Origin: CALUOB01 sp944322305
GTDB lineage: Bacteria > Actinomycetota > Coriobacteriia > Coriobacteriales > Coriobacteriaceae
DNA: 64,000 nt
NCBI GenBank assembly: GCA_963931605.1
Contig: OZ007031.1
Span: 1-64,000, forward strand
Direction: 5' to 3'
Below, in pieces: positions 6,547 through 16,911 of the stretch (position 1 is its first letter; the number at the start of each line of letters is the position of its first letter). The notes under the pieces are model-generated. The model ran no database searches. It saw only the letters and a program-made list of their open reading frames with translations, and was not told where the DNA came from. The position numbers and the translations under genes are program-made.

Positions 6547-7627
6547 ACTAGTTGTTGTGTGCCAATAGGTTGTTTACGCCGGCAATGCGGGACATGGGCG
6601 GCAGGCCCCCGCAGGCGCTGTGCGGACGGGACCAATTATAGTGCTCGATGTAGGCGGGCAGGGCCTCGGCCCTGCCCGCCTCGCTCTCCCACGCCCTGCC
6701 GTACTGCCACTCCTGCGCGAGCGTCCTGTTCATCCGCTCCGCCTTGCCGTTCTGCCAGGGGCTGAAGGGCCTGGTGTAGATGTGGCGGACGCCCCTCCCG
6801 GAGAGAAGGGCGTTGAAGTCGCCGCTGCGGTAGCCCGGGCCGTTGTCGGTCATCACGCGCTCGACGGCGACGCCCAGGCCCGCGAAGAACGCCAGGCAGC
6901 GCTCCATGAAGGCGGCGCACGTCCCCTTGCGCTCGTCGGGGAGCAGCTCGGCGTAGGCGACGCGTGAGAAGTCGTCGACCGCGACGTGCAGGCACGACCG
7001 CCCCGCGCCCGGGGCGGACCCGCAGCCGCGCCCGCGCGCCCTCCAGCCGCCGCCCTCGGGTATGCGGGCGACCTTCTTGACGTCGACGTGGACGAGCTCG
7101 CCGGGGCGCTCGCGCTCGTAGCGCACGGGCGTGACGGGCCCGCGGCGGCGGACCTCGCCGGTCACGCGGTCGACGTCGGCGAGGCGCGGCAGGCCGGAGC
7201 GCGCCACGATCCTCGCGCAGGTCCGGGCGGGCACGCCCGTCGCGGCGGCGAGCGCGAGCGGGGCCAGGAGCATCGAGGAGCGCGCCTCGAGGACGCGCGC
7301 CTCGGTCTCGGGCGGCGTGGACCTCGCGAGCCTGCGCGGCCTGCTCGGCCGGTCGGACATCGGCTCGCCCCGCCGGGCCCTGGCGAGCCACTTCGAGGCG
7401 GTCTGCCTGCTCACGCCCGCCTGGCGCGCCGCCTCGGAGACGCGCGCGCCGGCGGCGACCCGGCTGCACAGCAGCTCTCGGCCGCGCGGCGTGAGCCTTG
7501 CGTTAGGATGTTGGGACATGGGATGGCCCCCCCTTCGCTGCAAGCCTGAACAACTCACAGCATGCGGGAGCCATCCCTATTTGTCACCCTCGGGGCGTAA
7601 ACAACGTCTTGGCACTGAACAACTAGT
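6547..7627. mobile_element. IS481-family insertion sequence, copy 1, with 6-bp target duplication
   Basis: The element spans 6553-7621 (1069 bp) and is flanked by direct repeats ACTAGT at 6547-6552 and 7622-7627. Its ends are imperfect 28-bp inverted repeats: both begin TGTT, share GTGCCAA after two differing bases, and share GTTGTTTACGCC at the inner end (24 of 28 match). The ends and target size were set by comparing the two copies in this window, which agree inside the element and diverge exactly outside the duplications. The target fits NCTAGN, known for IS481. It landed in the spacer between two paralogous membrane protein genes and breaks no gene. Confidence 0.95.
6548..7519 (-). CDS. 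IS481-family DDE transposase, copy 1
   Basis: The product is 323 aa from ATG 7519 (MSQHPNARLTPRG), with a purine-rich GAAGGGGGGG upstream; 13 further residues are possible. The N-terminal HTH reads RVSEAARQAGVSRQTASKWLARA. The integrase core is of the IS481 type: LVHVDVKKVARIPEGGG with the first Asp, AVDDFSRVAY, VMTDNGPGYRS with the second Asp, and SPWQNGKAERMNRTL with the catalytic Glu. The end YNWSRPHSACGGLPPMSRI is also typical. The last base pairs of the gene lie outside the element: the final codon AAC and the TAG stop come from the duplicated target ACTAGT, giving HNN at the end. It appears intact and possibly active. Confidence 0.95.
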   Translation of the reverse strand: MSQHPNARLTPRGRELLCSRVAAGARVSEAARQAGVSRQTASKWLARARRGEPMSDRPSRPRRLARSTPPETEARVLEARSSMLLAPLALAAATGVPARTCARIVARSGLPRLADVDRVTGEVRRRGPVTPVRYERERPGELVHVDVKKVARIPEGGGWRARGRGCGSAPGAGRSCLHVAVDDFSRVAYAELLPDERKGTCAAFMERCLAFFAGLGVAVERVMTDNGPGYRSGDFNALLSGRGVRHIYTRPFSPWQNGKAERMNRTLAQEWQYGRAWESEAGRAEALPAYIEHYNWSRPHSACGGLPPMSRIAGVNNLLAHNN

Positions 7628-7843
7628 CGACCCGTGCGTAGGTCCTGCCTGCGAGAAACGTAGCCAATCGTGCGGGAGCGAACTCCTCGCACGGCCGGCG
7701 AATGGTTGTTTGCAATCGGGTATATAGCAAGCAAATTTCAGCTGCAGTTCAGGCTTGCAGGTGGTCGGCGGTGCGCGCTGGGATTCGAACTTGGTCGTCG
7801 ACCCCGGTGTCGCCGTTTTCCCGCGGTAGGGGGTTGAGGTTCC

Positions 7844-8278
7844 GTGCTGTATGCCAACTACAAGAATCGGAGCAAGCTGTTCGGGCGGGTCTATTACGCG
7901 GTTACGTTTCTGATTCTTCTATTGGTGCTGTCAGATCTGTTCGACCTGGTGCGGTGGCAGCCGATCTTATCTCAGGTGTCGGTGTGCGCCGTGTGGGCGG
8001 TCTGCGGCATTATGCTGGTGCCGACGATTGCGGACATGCTGCGGGAACCGGGCCAGGTTGACAAGCTTTTGGGTTTCTGCGCCGCGGCTACGTATCTCGC
8101 TGTGGGGGTGATGAGCTTCTCCGACCTGGCTCTCGTTTACACCGAACGGCGCGAACTTTTTTTCTTGCGTGACGGGATCTGGTACGGAATGGTGAAGATT
8201 GCCTGCGCCATCGCGCCGTTCGTCTTTGCAGGGATTGCGCTTTCCCGCGCGAACCGCCGCGAGCAGGCGCAATCCTAG
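7844..8278 (+). CDS. Small integral membrane protein, paralogue B
   Basis: The product is 144 aa, with a GTG start at 7844 after GGGGGTTGAGG. It begins MLYANYKNRSKLFGRVYYAV and is a clear paralogue of the protein at 6023: same start, same four-helix pattern, the same loop PTIADMLREPGQVDKLLG, and a similar tail (LSRANRREQAQS). The two genes were probably neighbours produced by tandem duplication before the IS481 copy inserted between them. The 222 bp between the element and this gene hold no other ORF. Function unknown. Confidence 0.7.
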   Translation: MLYANYKNRSKLFGRVYYAVTFLILLLVLSDLFDLVRWQPILSQVSVCAVWAVCGIMLVPTIADMLREPGQVDKLLGFCAAATYLAVGVMSFSDLALVYTERRELFFLRDGIWYGMVKIACAIAPFVFAGIALSRANRREQAQS

Positions 8279-8416
8279 AGGCGGCTTGCACACACGCGAG
8301 CGGTTCTCGTCCTGACAATTGCTTCTCCGCGGGAGCCAGTATCGCTTGATAAAGTGCTATGATTCAAGCAGCTTTCAAAAAACGGTAGCTGCGTGCTCAA
8401 CGCCGGGAGGTGTACC

Positions 8417-8988
8417 ATGCCTTCTTCCCATTCCATTCCTCGCTTTACGGACAAAGGCTCCTTGGTGCATGGGGGAGGGGCTGCGGGCAGGGGATCGCGC
8501 TCTGGCGTTGCCTGTCGGGTGCAGACGGTGTTTTTCCTGCTGCCGGCGCTTGCGGTGATCGTTTACTGCGGCGCGCTGTTTGCAACAAGCGTGGCGTTTC
8601 CCCTTGAGAATCTCGTGCGGGCAGCTGGCGCAAATCCCGAAGGCTTCGTTGCCCACGCCAACGTTCAGATGCTGGTTGGGAACGTGTTCGATGCGCTGCT
8701 TTTATCTACACGGCCTTCTCTCTGATTGCTCTTGTCCGTGCGGCAGCGAGCAAAGCCGTGCCGATGAAGCCGCGCTTTTTCTTGCGGGTGTGGCTGGTAA
8801 ACGTTGCGCTCATAGCGGTTGCCTGTCTTGTTCCGGCGGCGTTGGACGCAACGTTTCGCTTCACGTACCTGAACCTCGCCGTAAGCCCGTTGGTCGGCTG
8901 CTCTTTGGTCTCCCTGCTCTTCTCGGCTGTGGTGCTTGTTAAAAACTGCACCGCAAAGCGCCGAGCGGAACGGGGCTGGAGCGCGTAG
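8417..8988 (+). pseudogene. Four-helix membrane protein gene with a frameshift
   Basis: Translation starts at ATG 8417 (MPSSHSIPRF) after GGGAGGT. The first frame runs to 8725 and the continuing frame to 8988. The join is at the run of four T at 8700-8703. The first frame gives VGNVFDALLLS and then a short unrelated tail. Adding one T would give VGNVFDALLF and continue in the frame FIYTAFSLIALVRAAASK...MKPRFF. The rebuilt protein is about 190 aa with four hydrophobic segments and a basic C-terminus (CTAKRRAERGW). One lost T in a homopolymer could be a true mutation, a phase-variable tract or a sequencing error. The family is not recognised. It lies in a run of small membrane protein genes. 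Confidence 0.65.
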
Positions 8989-9041
8989 GCGCCGCTGCCG
9001 AGAGGGAAGCCGGCTGGCGGGGGCTGCTGGAAAGGAGTGCC

Positions 9042-9422
9042 ATGGTGCGGCCACTGAGCAAATACGGTTGGTACATTATGGGCGTCGCTGCATGCTTCGG
9101 CTACTACGGGCTCGTGGGTGCGGCAGATGACGAGGCGCGCATGAGCGTGCTGCCCCTTTGGGGGTGCATCACCGTTATCGGGCTTGTCCGCATCTTGTAT
9201 CTTGACGCCACGGGCGGCGCGGCCGTGCGCCGCTTCCTGCTACCGCTCGATGCGGCGCTTATTGTCTTGGCACCCGTTTATTTTGCGCTGCCGCTGCCCA
9301 ACTTCATTTCGTATCCCTCGTACGTCCTTATTGCCTGTGTTGCGGCGGTGCGCCTCTGCCGGCTGCACAACAAAGCGGTGCGCACGCAATCAGATGCACC
9401 GATCTCGGACGATAAGAACTGA
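9042..9422 (+). CDS. Small membrane protein
   Basis: The product is 126 aa; ATG 9042 follows GGAAAGGAG at a good distance. It has four hydrophobic stretches: YIMGVAACFGYYGLV, LPLWGCITVIGLVRILYL, RFLLPLDAALIVLAPVYFALP and PSYVLIACVAAVRLC, and a polar C-terminal tail. It is the last gene of the small-membrane-protein run that starts at 6023, 53 bp after the frameshifted gene. Function unknown; the shared context is the only clue. Confidence 0.65.
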   Translation: MVRPLSKYGWYIMGVAACFGYYGLVGAADDEARMSVLPLWGCITVIGLVRILYLDATGGAAVRRFLLPLDAALIVLAPVYFALPLPNFISYPSYVLIACVAAVRLCRLHNKAVRTQSDAPISDDKN

Positions 9423-9500
9423 CCGTCATTCCAGCATCTAAGCTCCCGGTTGAACACCCCTACGACATATACGTCCCAGGTTAAACGCCTTGGCGATATC

Positions 9501-9574
9501 TAAGGAGCGTTTACCCGCTCGAACCGCACGCAACTCCCGGATTTCCCGGAGTGGCGTGCGGTTTCCGCTCCTAA
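9501..9574. repeat. 74-bp hairpin repeat, copy 1
   Basis: This is an imperfect palindrome bounded by TAAGGAGCG and CGCTCCTAA. Nested inside are ACCGCACGC with GCGTGCGGT, and AACTCCCGGA facing TCCCGGAGT. A second copy of exactly 74 bp lies at 35828-35901 with the same outer arms and core. Both are in long spacers. It may act in RNA folding or be a non-autonomous repeat. Confidence 0.75.
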
Positions 9575-9776
9575 TCAGATCTTCCCTGCGATAACAACGG
9601 GTAACCGGGTACGGGGAAGGCTCTTGCGTGCGATAAGAGCGATCAACCAGCCCAGTCGCGACCCCTACCTGCGATGACAGCGACCAGCCGATCCGACGTG
9701 GATCCTTGCCCGACGTAGGCGCGACCAATCGAAGGCGCCTCCGGCTCCTGCGCGTGCAAGCCGCGGCAACCAGGAA

Positions 9777-9844
9777 GGCCGGCGGGCGATAAGGTTCCGG
9801 ATTTTGATATCGGGCAAAATCCGGGTTCTTATCGCCCGCCGGCC
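9777..9844. repeat. 68-nt long hairpin in the spacer before the peptide transporter
   Basis: GGCCGGCGGGCGATAAG (9777-9793) pairs perfectly with 9828-9844. Inside, after a symmetrical GTT/GTT bulge, CCGGATTTT (9797-9805) pairs with AAAATCCGG (9816-9824), leaving a 10-nt loop that holds GATATC. With 26 base pairs it is the strongest single structure of the 684-bp spacer 9423-10106. That spacer also has degenerate copies of the GGTTGGTCGC mini-repeat around 9640-9730 and no credible gene. Confidence 0.7.
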
Positions 9845-9978
9845 AAGCGCGAGAGGGCACCGGGTAAGCGCGAGTGGGGGTGGCCAGGCACAAGCGCGCT
9901 TTCAATCGGCCCCTGGCGCTTCTCGCCTATAGCACAAACCAGCCCACCTACACCCGGCATCCCGAACTATTTCCGCCG

Positions 9979-10020
9979 CGTTTCTGAAACGTTTCTGTGC
10001 AGTGAACGCTCTAATACAAT
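9979..10020 (+). promoter_or_regulatory. Promoter region and 13-bp palindrome upstream of oppA
   Basis: CGTTTCTGAAACG (9979-9991) is a perfect dyad. A TACAAT -10-like hexamer follows at 10015-10020, with TTTCTG 17 bp upstream as a weak -35. The transporter start is 87 bp further on. A regulator bound at the dyad would sit on the -35 region, so repression is likely; the regulator is unknown. Confidence 0.4.
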
Positions 10021-10106
10021 AAAGTAAACGCTGCGTAAAGCACCACTTCCAACCGGGATGGGGTCTACAATGTCGTTCATTCCGCTACGGAAGAAAGGGA
10101 GGACGT

Positions 10107-11729
10107 ATGTCCAGCATGGCAGACATTTCCAGAAGGCGTTTCGTTGAGGCCATGGGCGCTGTGGGTGCCTTTGGCGTCATGGGGCTGGCCGGCTGCGGCA
10201 GCCAGCGCGCGAGCGAGGCGGGCTCCAGCTCGGCCTCCGGCGAGAGCGGCGCTGCCGACACCATCACCTTTGCCCAGGGCGCTGACCCGCGCGGCCTCGA
10301 CCCGGCTTACGTTGACGACGGCGAGTCCGCCAAGATCATGTGCAACATCTACGACACGCTGCTGCGCTACGACACCGAGAGCTGCGACGTCGTTCCCGGT
10401 CTGGCCGACATGCCCGAGATCTCCGAGGACGGCCTGACCTACACCTTCAAGCTGCATGAGGGCGTGAAGTTCCACGACGGCACCGACTGCAACGCCGAGG
10501 CCGTGAAGAAGAACATCGACCGCCAGCTCGAGCCCAACCGCACCGAGGACATGCCCTACGCCTCCTTTGTGTACGGCTCTGAGGAGACCAACAACGGCGT
10601 CGCCTCCGTCGAGGCCCCCGACGACACCACCGTGGTCATCACGCTGCGCGCTGCCTCCACCCCCTTCATCAAGAACATGGCCATGGCGCTGGCCGCGCCG
10701 GTCGTGGCGCCCTCTGCTTACGAGGACGGCGGCAACTCCAACGAGAACCCCATCGGCTCGGGCCCCTACAAGTTCGTGAGCTGGGACAAGGGTCAGAACA
10801 TCGTGCTCGAGGCCAACGAGGACTACTGGGACGAGGAGCACAAGGCCAAGACCAAGAACGTCATCTTCCGCTTCATCGCCGAGAACTCCAGCCGCGTGAC
10901 CGCGCTCACCAACGGCGAGGTCGACATCATCGACGGCATCGACGCCTCCGTGGTTCCCACCATCACCGACGCGGGCTGCGAGCTGTTCGACGAGGACGGC
11001 ATGAACATCAACTACCTGGCCTTCCGCAACGACTCCGGCCAGTTCACCGACCAGCGCGCCCGCATCGCCTTCTGCCAGGCGGTGAACACCGAGGAAATGG
11101 TCAAGAGCCTGTACGGCGATTACGCCGGCGTGGCCACCTCCGTCATGCCGCTGTGGATGGCGCCGTACGACAAGGACGTCAAGCAGACCGCCTATGACCC
11201 GGACGCCGCCAAGGCCACCTTCGAGGAGCTGGGCATCAAGGAGGTCTCGCTCTACACCTACTCCAACGTGCGTCCCTACAACTCCATCGGCGGCACCGCG
11301 CTCGCCGAGGCCATCCAGGGCTACCTGGCCGACGTGGGCGTGACCGTGAACATCTCCCAGTACGACTGGACCACCTACCAGACCAAGGTCGAGACCGACG
11401 CCTTCGACTGCTGCCTGTACGGCTGGGTGGGCGACAACGGCGACCCGGACAACTTCATGAACCTGCTCGCCGACACCAACGTCTCCATGAACGTGGGCCG
11501 CTACAGCAACGACGAGTACAAGGCGCTCATCCAGCAGGGCCTGGCCACCGTCGAGGGCGACGACCGCAACGACATCTACCTGCAGTGCGAGCAGATGGTT
11601 GCCGAGCAGGCTCCGTGGATGCTCATCAGCCACTCCAAGAACCTCGCCGGCTACAACCCCAAGGTCAAGGGCTTCTACTATCATCCGACGGGCGTCGTCC
11701 ACATGGAGGGCGTCACGAAGGAGGCTTAA
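10107..11729 (+). CDS. Oligopeptide ABC transporter substrate-binding lipoprotein
   Basis: The product is 540 aa, the usual size for family-5 solute-binding proteins. The N-terminus SRRRFVEAMGAVGAFGVMGLAGCG combines a twin-arginine motif and a lipobox (LAGC), so it is probably a lipid-anchored protein exported by Tat. A Ser/Gly-rich linker follows. The core shows ADPRGLDPAYVDDGES, LTYTFKLHEGVKFHDG and NPIGSGPYKFVSWDKG, all typical of OppA/DppA. It captures peptides at the outer face for the permease encoded by the next four genes. GGGAGG precedes the ATG. A terminator-like hairpin between it and oppB would give more binding protein than permease. The partial gene at 1-333 is a paralogue. Confidence 0.95.
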   Translation: MSSMADISRRRFVEAMGAVGAFGVMGLAGCGSQRASEAGSSSASGESGAADTITFAQGADPRGLDPAYVDDGESAKIMCNIYDTLLRYDTESCDVVPGLADMPEISEDGLTYTFKLHEGVKFHDGTDCNAEAVKKNIDRQLEPNRTEDMPYASFVYGSEETNNGVASVEAPDDTTVVITLRAASTPFIKNMAMALAAPVVAPSAYEDGGNSNENPIGSGPYKFVSWDKGQNIVLEANEDYWDEEHKAKTKNVIFRFIAENSSRVTALTNGEVDIIDGIDASVVPTITDAGCELFDEDGMNINYLAFRNDSGQFTDQRARIAFCQAVNTEEMVKSLYGDYAGVATSVMPLWMAPYDKDVKQTAYDPDAAKATFEELGIKEVSLYTYSNVRPYNSIGGTALAEAIQGYLADVGVTVNISQYDWTTYQTKVETDAFDCCLYGWVGDNGDPDNFMNLLADTNVSMNVGRYSNDEYKALIQQGLATVEGDDRNDIYLQCEQMVAEQAPWMLISHSKNLAGYNPKVKGFYYHPTGVVHMEGVTKEA

Positions 11730-11810
11730 GAAAGCAAGGGGCCCAGCGCCTCAAGCCGCCTTCATCTGGCAAGATAACCGCGCGCAGGTATCGGCCCGCG
11801 CGCGGTTTGA

Positions 11811-11838
11811 GGGCCGGGCGCGCTGCCCGGCCCGTTTT
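11811..11838 (+). terminator. Hairpin between the binding protein and permease genes
   Basis: GGGCCGGGC (11811-11819) pairs with GCCCGGCCC (11825-11833) and is followed by GTTTTGG. A second GC dyad (CCGCGCGC and its partner) lies just before it. A partial terminator here is common in ABC operons and lowers expression of the downstream membrane genes. Confidence 0.65.
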
Positions 11839-11906
11839 GGTATGAGCTTACCGAGCCGGCGGGCCACTCGCGGCTCGCGCACACAACGGAAAGGAGGGGA
11901 GGTAGC

Positions 11907-12923
<1,017 letters not shown>

Positions 12924-12928
12924 GACGC

Positions 12929-13888
12929 ATGACGACAGAGCTTATCGATGACGACGTTCTGCTTTCCGAGGACGAGCCCAACCCGTCGAGCGTTCCGCCT
13001 GAGGCCCCCGAGTACGAGCATGCCGCGCAGAAGCCCGAGAGCCTGTGGAAGGACATGTGGTACTCGCTGACCCAGAGCAAAACCGCCATGGTGAGCCTCG
13101 TGTTCATCCTGCTTCTGGTGGTTATCGCCATCGTGACCGCGGTGGCCCCGCAGGTGTTGCCGTACAATCCCTACCAGCAGGATCTCTCGCAGTCGTTCCA
13201 GCCGCCGAGCATGCAGCACTGGTTCGGCACCGACCAGCAGGGTCGCGACATCTTCAGCCGCGTTTTGGTGGGCACGCAGATCTCGCTCACCGTCGGCCTG
13301 CTCTCCGTGGCCATCTCGCTGGCCATCGGCGTGACCTTGGGCGCCGTCGCCGGCTACAAGGGCGGCGTCGTCGACACGGCCATCATGCGCGTGATGGACA
13401 TGATGCTCGCCATCCCGTCCATCCTTCTGGCCATCGCCTTCATGGCGGCGCTCGGCCAGGGCATCGACAAGGCCATCGTGGCCATCGGCTTGGTCTCCAT
13501 CCCGGAGTACGCGCGCATCGTGCGCAGCCAGATCCTGTCGGTCAAGCAGTCCGACTACGTGGCGGCCGCCCGCGTCATCGGCGACAACGACTTCACCATC
13601 ATCTTCCGCCACGTGCTCCCCAACGTGCTGCCCTCCATCATCGTGCGCGCCACGCTGGGCATCTCAGGCGCCATCCTGGACGCTGCGGCGCTGGGCTTTC
13701 TGGGCCTGGGCGTACAGCCGCCGGCGGCCGAGTGGGGCGACATGCTGGGCCGCGGCCGCAACTACATCTTCCAGGCGCCCTACGCCATGATCTTCCCCGG
13801 GCTTGCCATCACCGTGACCGTGCTTGCGTTCAACCTGCTCGGCGACGGCGTGCGCGACGCCCTCGACCCCAAAGCAAGGAAGCGGTGA
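12929..13888 (+). CDS. Oligopeptide ABC transporter permease (OppC/DppC type)
   Basis: The product is 319 aa. ATG 12929 (MTTELIDDDVL) was chosen because GAGGGG lies 8 nt upstream; an in-frame ATG at 12920 is possible. It has a long acidic cytoplasmic N-terminus. A first helix (KTAMVSLVFILLLVVIAIV) follows, then the OppC N-terminal signature (PYNPYQQDLSQSFQPPSMQHWFGTDQQGRDIFSRV) and the permease core. The coupling loop reads SDYVAAARVIGDNDFTIIFRHVLPNVLPSIIV. It pairs with OppB to form the channel. Confidence 0.95.
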   Translation: MTTELIDDDVLLSEDEPNPSSVPPEAPEYEHAAQKPESLWKDMWYSLTQSKTAMVSLVFILLLVVIAIVTAVAPQVLPYNPYQQDLSQSFQPPSMQHWFGTDQQGRDIFSRVLVGTQISLTVGLLSVAISLAIGVTLGAVAGYKGGVVDTAIMRVMDMMLAIPSILLAIAFMAALGQGIDKAIVAIGLVSIPEYARIVRSQILSVKQSDYVAAARVIGDNDFTIIFRHVLPNVLPSIIVRATLGISGAILDAAALGFLGLGVQPPAAEWGDMLGRGRNYIFQAPYAMIFPGLAITVTVLAFNLLGDGVRDALDPKARKR

Positions 13889-13894
13889 TAGCGC

Positions 13895-14944
<1,050 letters not shown>

Positions 14945-16048
14945 ATGGCGTCCGAGAACCTCATCGAGGTCCAGCACCTCACCAAGAGCTTCGTGGCCGA
15001 GAGCAACTTCTTCGGCAAGCCGACCTCGTTCGTGCAGGCCGTTGACGACGTGAGCTTCTCGATCCGCCGCGGCGAGGCCTTCGGCCTCGTGGGCGAGTCG
15101 GGCTGCGGCAAGTCCACCATCGGCAAGATGCTCGTGGGCCTTCTGAAGCCCACGAGCGGCAAGATCATCTTCGAGGGCAAGGACATCACCGCGCTGCCGG
15201 TGAAGGAGCGCCGCCGCTACTGCCGCGACATCCAGCTCATCTTCCAGGACCCGTACGCGAGCCTGAACCCGCGCATGACGATCGCCCAGATCGTGGCGGA
15301 GCCCATCCGCACCAACAACATCCTGCCGGCCGACAAGATCGACGCGCGCGTGGACGAGCTGCTGGAGCGCGTGGGCCTGGCGAGCTACATGAAGAACCGC
15401 TACCCGCACGAGTTCTCCGGCGGCCAGCGCCAGCGCGTCGGCATCGCCCGCGCGCTCGCGGTGAACCCCAAGCTCATCGTCTGCGACGAGCCGGTGTCGG
15501 CCCTCGACGTGTCCATCCAGGCGCAGGTGCTGAACCTGCTCGACGACCTGAAGGACCAGCTGGGGCTCACGTACCTGTTCATCGCGCACGGCCTGAACGT
15601 GGTCAAGCACATCTCGGACCGCGTGGGCGTGATGTATCTGGGCCGCCTCATGGAGATCGCGCCTAAAAACAGCCTCTACCACGAGCCGCTGTGCCCCTAC
15701 ACGCAGGCGCTTCTCTCGGCCATCCCGTCGCCGGACCCGCACCTGCAGCGCAAGCGCATCATCCTCGAGGGCGACGTGCCGAGCCCCATCGACCCGCCGG
15801 CCGGGTGCCGCTTCGCGAGCCGCTGCTTCGCCAAGGTGGGCGCCTGCGACGTGGCCGCGCCCGAGCTGCGCGAGATCTTGCCGGACCACCTGTGCGCCTG
15901 TCACCGCTACGAGAAGAACAGCGGCGCGGCCGACGTGCGCAAGCTCGCCCGCGATATCCAGTACGACGCCGCCCGCCCGAGCTACGGCCGCGGCGCCAAG
16001 GACGTGAACGCCGACCCCGTGGTGGCGCCCGGAGCCAAGAAGGCCTAA
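14945..16048 (+). CDS. Oligopeptide ABC transporter ATP-binding protein (OppF/DppF type)
   Basis: The product is 367 aa, starting at the base after the oppD stop. It has Walker A GESGCGKS, Q-loop IFQDPYASLNPRM, signature FSGGQRQRVGIARAL and Walker B LIVCDEPVSALD. The switch region reads LFIAHGLNVV, where most homologues have AHDL. The D-to-G change is next to the catalytic His and worth noting, although the His itself is kept. The C-terminal cysteine motif (AGCRFASRCFAKVGAC) is present. It is the last gene of the operon and is followed by a strong terminator. Confidence 0.95.
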   Translation: MASENLIEVQHLTKSFVAESNFFGKPTSFVQAVDDVSFSIRRGEAFGLVGESGCGKSTIGKMLVGLLKPTSGKIIFEGKDITALPVKERRRYCRDIQLIFQDPYASLNPRMTIAQIVAEPIRTNNILPADKIDARVDELLERVGLASYMKNRYPHEFSGGQRQRVGIARALAVNPKLIVCDEPVSALDVSIQAQVLNLLDDLKDQLGLTYLFIAHGLNVVKHISDRVGVMYLGRLMEIAPKNSLYHEPLCPYTQALLSAIPSPDPHLQRKRIILEGDVPSPIDPPAGCRFASRCFAKVGACDVAAPELREILPDHLCACHRYEKNSGAADVRKLARDIQYDAARPSYGRGAKDVNADPVVAPGAKKA

Positions 16049-16132
16049 GCGTCCGCACCTGTTGCCTCCTTCTGCGCGGGGAGGCGCGGTCGCTTTCTGC
16101 CATGCCGGCCGCGCCGTTCCCGCGTCAAGGAC

Positions 16133-16171
16133 AGCCCCGCCCAGGTCTTATGACCCGGGCGGGGCTTTTTG
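16133..16171 (+). terminator. Rho-independent terminator of the opp operon
   Basis: AGCCCCGCCC (16133-16142) pairs perfectly with GGGCGGGGCT (16157-16166) and is followed by a run of T. The rest of the 416-bp spacer up to 16465 is GC-rich, holds no gene I can support, and ends with a clear promoter. Confidence 0.9.
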
Positions 16172-16348
16172 CGTTTGGGGGCGGCAGGCGCGGGCGCGCC
16201 TGCCTGTGGGGGCGGGGCGCGCACCTTGCCGGCGCGCGCCCTGCCATTCGTACCCGTCCCCCGCGGCAGAGCTGGGCACCTGCCCGCGCTTGGTCGCCGA
16301 CACCGAGCGGTAGGAAAATCGCTGCCAGCGGCGGGCGCTTCTCCCAGC

Positions 16349-16376
16349 TTGACCGAGGTTTCCCAAGCCGTATACT
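16349..16376 (+). promoter_or_regulatory. Sigma-70-type promoter before the mannose-family PTS genes
   Basis: TTGACC (16349-16354) and TATACT (16371-16376) are separated by 16 bp. They are close to consensus and stand out in the GC-rich spacer. The PTS IIA start is 89 bp downstream, leaving a leader that could carry regulation. Confidence 0.65.
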
Positions 16377-16464
16377 TTAAGTGCTGTTTTGTGGTTACTA
16401 CCAGTGCATTTGCGCAGGTGCCGCAGGGCAGCGCGTCTTTTATTACCATACAGGGAGCGTGGCT

Positions 16465-16911
16465 ATGGTGGGTTTCGTCCTAACGGGCCACGGCGACTTC
16501 GCGCCGGGGCTGACAAGCGCGCTTGCCATGGTGGCAGGCGAGCTGCCCGCGTTTGCGCAGGTTCCCTTCACCGACGAGACGGCCGGATCTTTCGGCGAGT
16601 CGCTCGCGCGGGCCATGGCCGACCTCGCCGCTGAGACCGACGGGCTTATCGTCTTCGCCGATCTGCTCGGCGGCACGCCCTTCAACCAGGCGATGCTGGC
16701 GAGCGTGGAGGTGCCGGACGTGGACGTGGTCACCGGCGCGAACCTGCCCATGCTGCTCGAGTGTCTCGTGGCTCGCGGGCAGGGCGCCACGCGCGCCGAG
16801 CTCGTGGCGACGGCGGTCTCGGTGGGGAAGGCGGGGATCGCGAGCAAGTCGGTCGCCGATCTTCTCGCCCCGCCGACAGGCGCTGACGCGGCGCCCGCGG
16901 AGGGAATATAA
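16465..16911 (+). CDS. PTS mannose-family IIA component
   Basis: The product is 148 aa from ATG 16465 (MVGFVLTGHGDFAPGL), with GGGAG upstream; the frame stays open to 16381 but that part is not conserved. The phosphorylated His is in LTGHGDFAPG near residue 9. It receives phosphate from HPr and passes it to IIB. The middle block FADLLGGTPFNQAML is diagnostic of the mannose/fructose/sorbose/galactosamine family. The C-terminus is an Ala/Pro-rich tail. The IIB gene follows at 17065; no IIC or IID gene is in the window, so these cytoplasmic subunits serve membrane subunits encoded elsewhere. Together with NagA downstream, an amino-sugar substrate is likely. Confidence 0.9.
   Translation: MVGFVLTGHGDFAPGLTSALAMVAGELPAFAQVPFTDETAGSFGESLARAMADLAAETDGLIVFADLLGGTPFNQAMLASVEVPDVDVVTGANLPMLLECLVARGQGATRAELVATAVSVGKAGIASKSVADLLAPPTGADAAPAEGI

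Noticed and set aside
7773..7790. GGGATTCGAAC, like the complement of a tRNA T-arm
   Set aside because: No acceptor, anticodon or D-arm could be built on the minus strand around it; probably chance or a small remnant.
9438..9905. A 155-codon minus-strand frame in the spacer before oppA
   Set aside because: It covers two hairpin repeats and degenerate mini-repeats; its Arg/Pro-rich composition and lack of a ribosome site argue against a gene.
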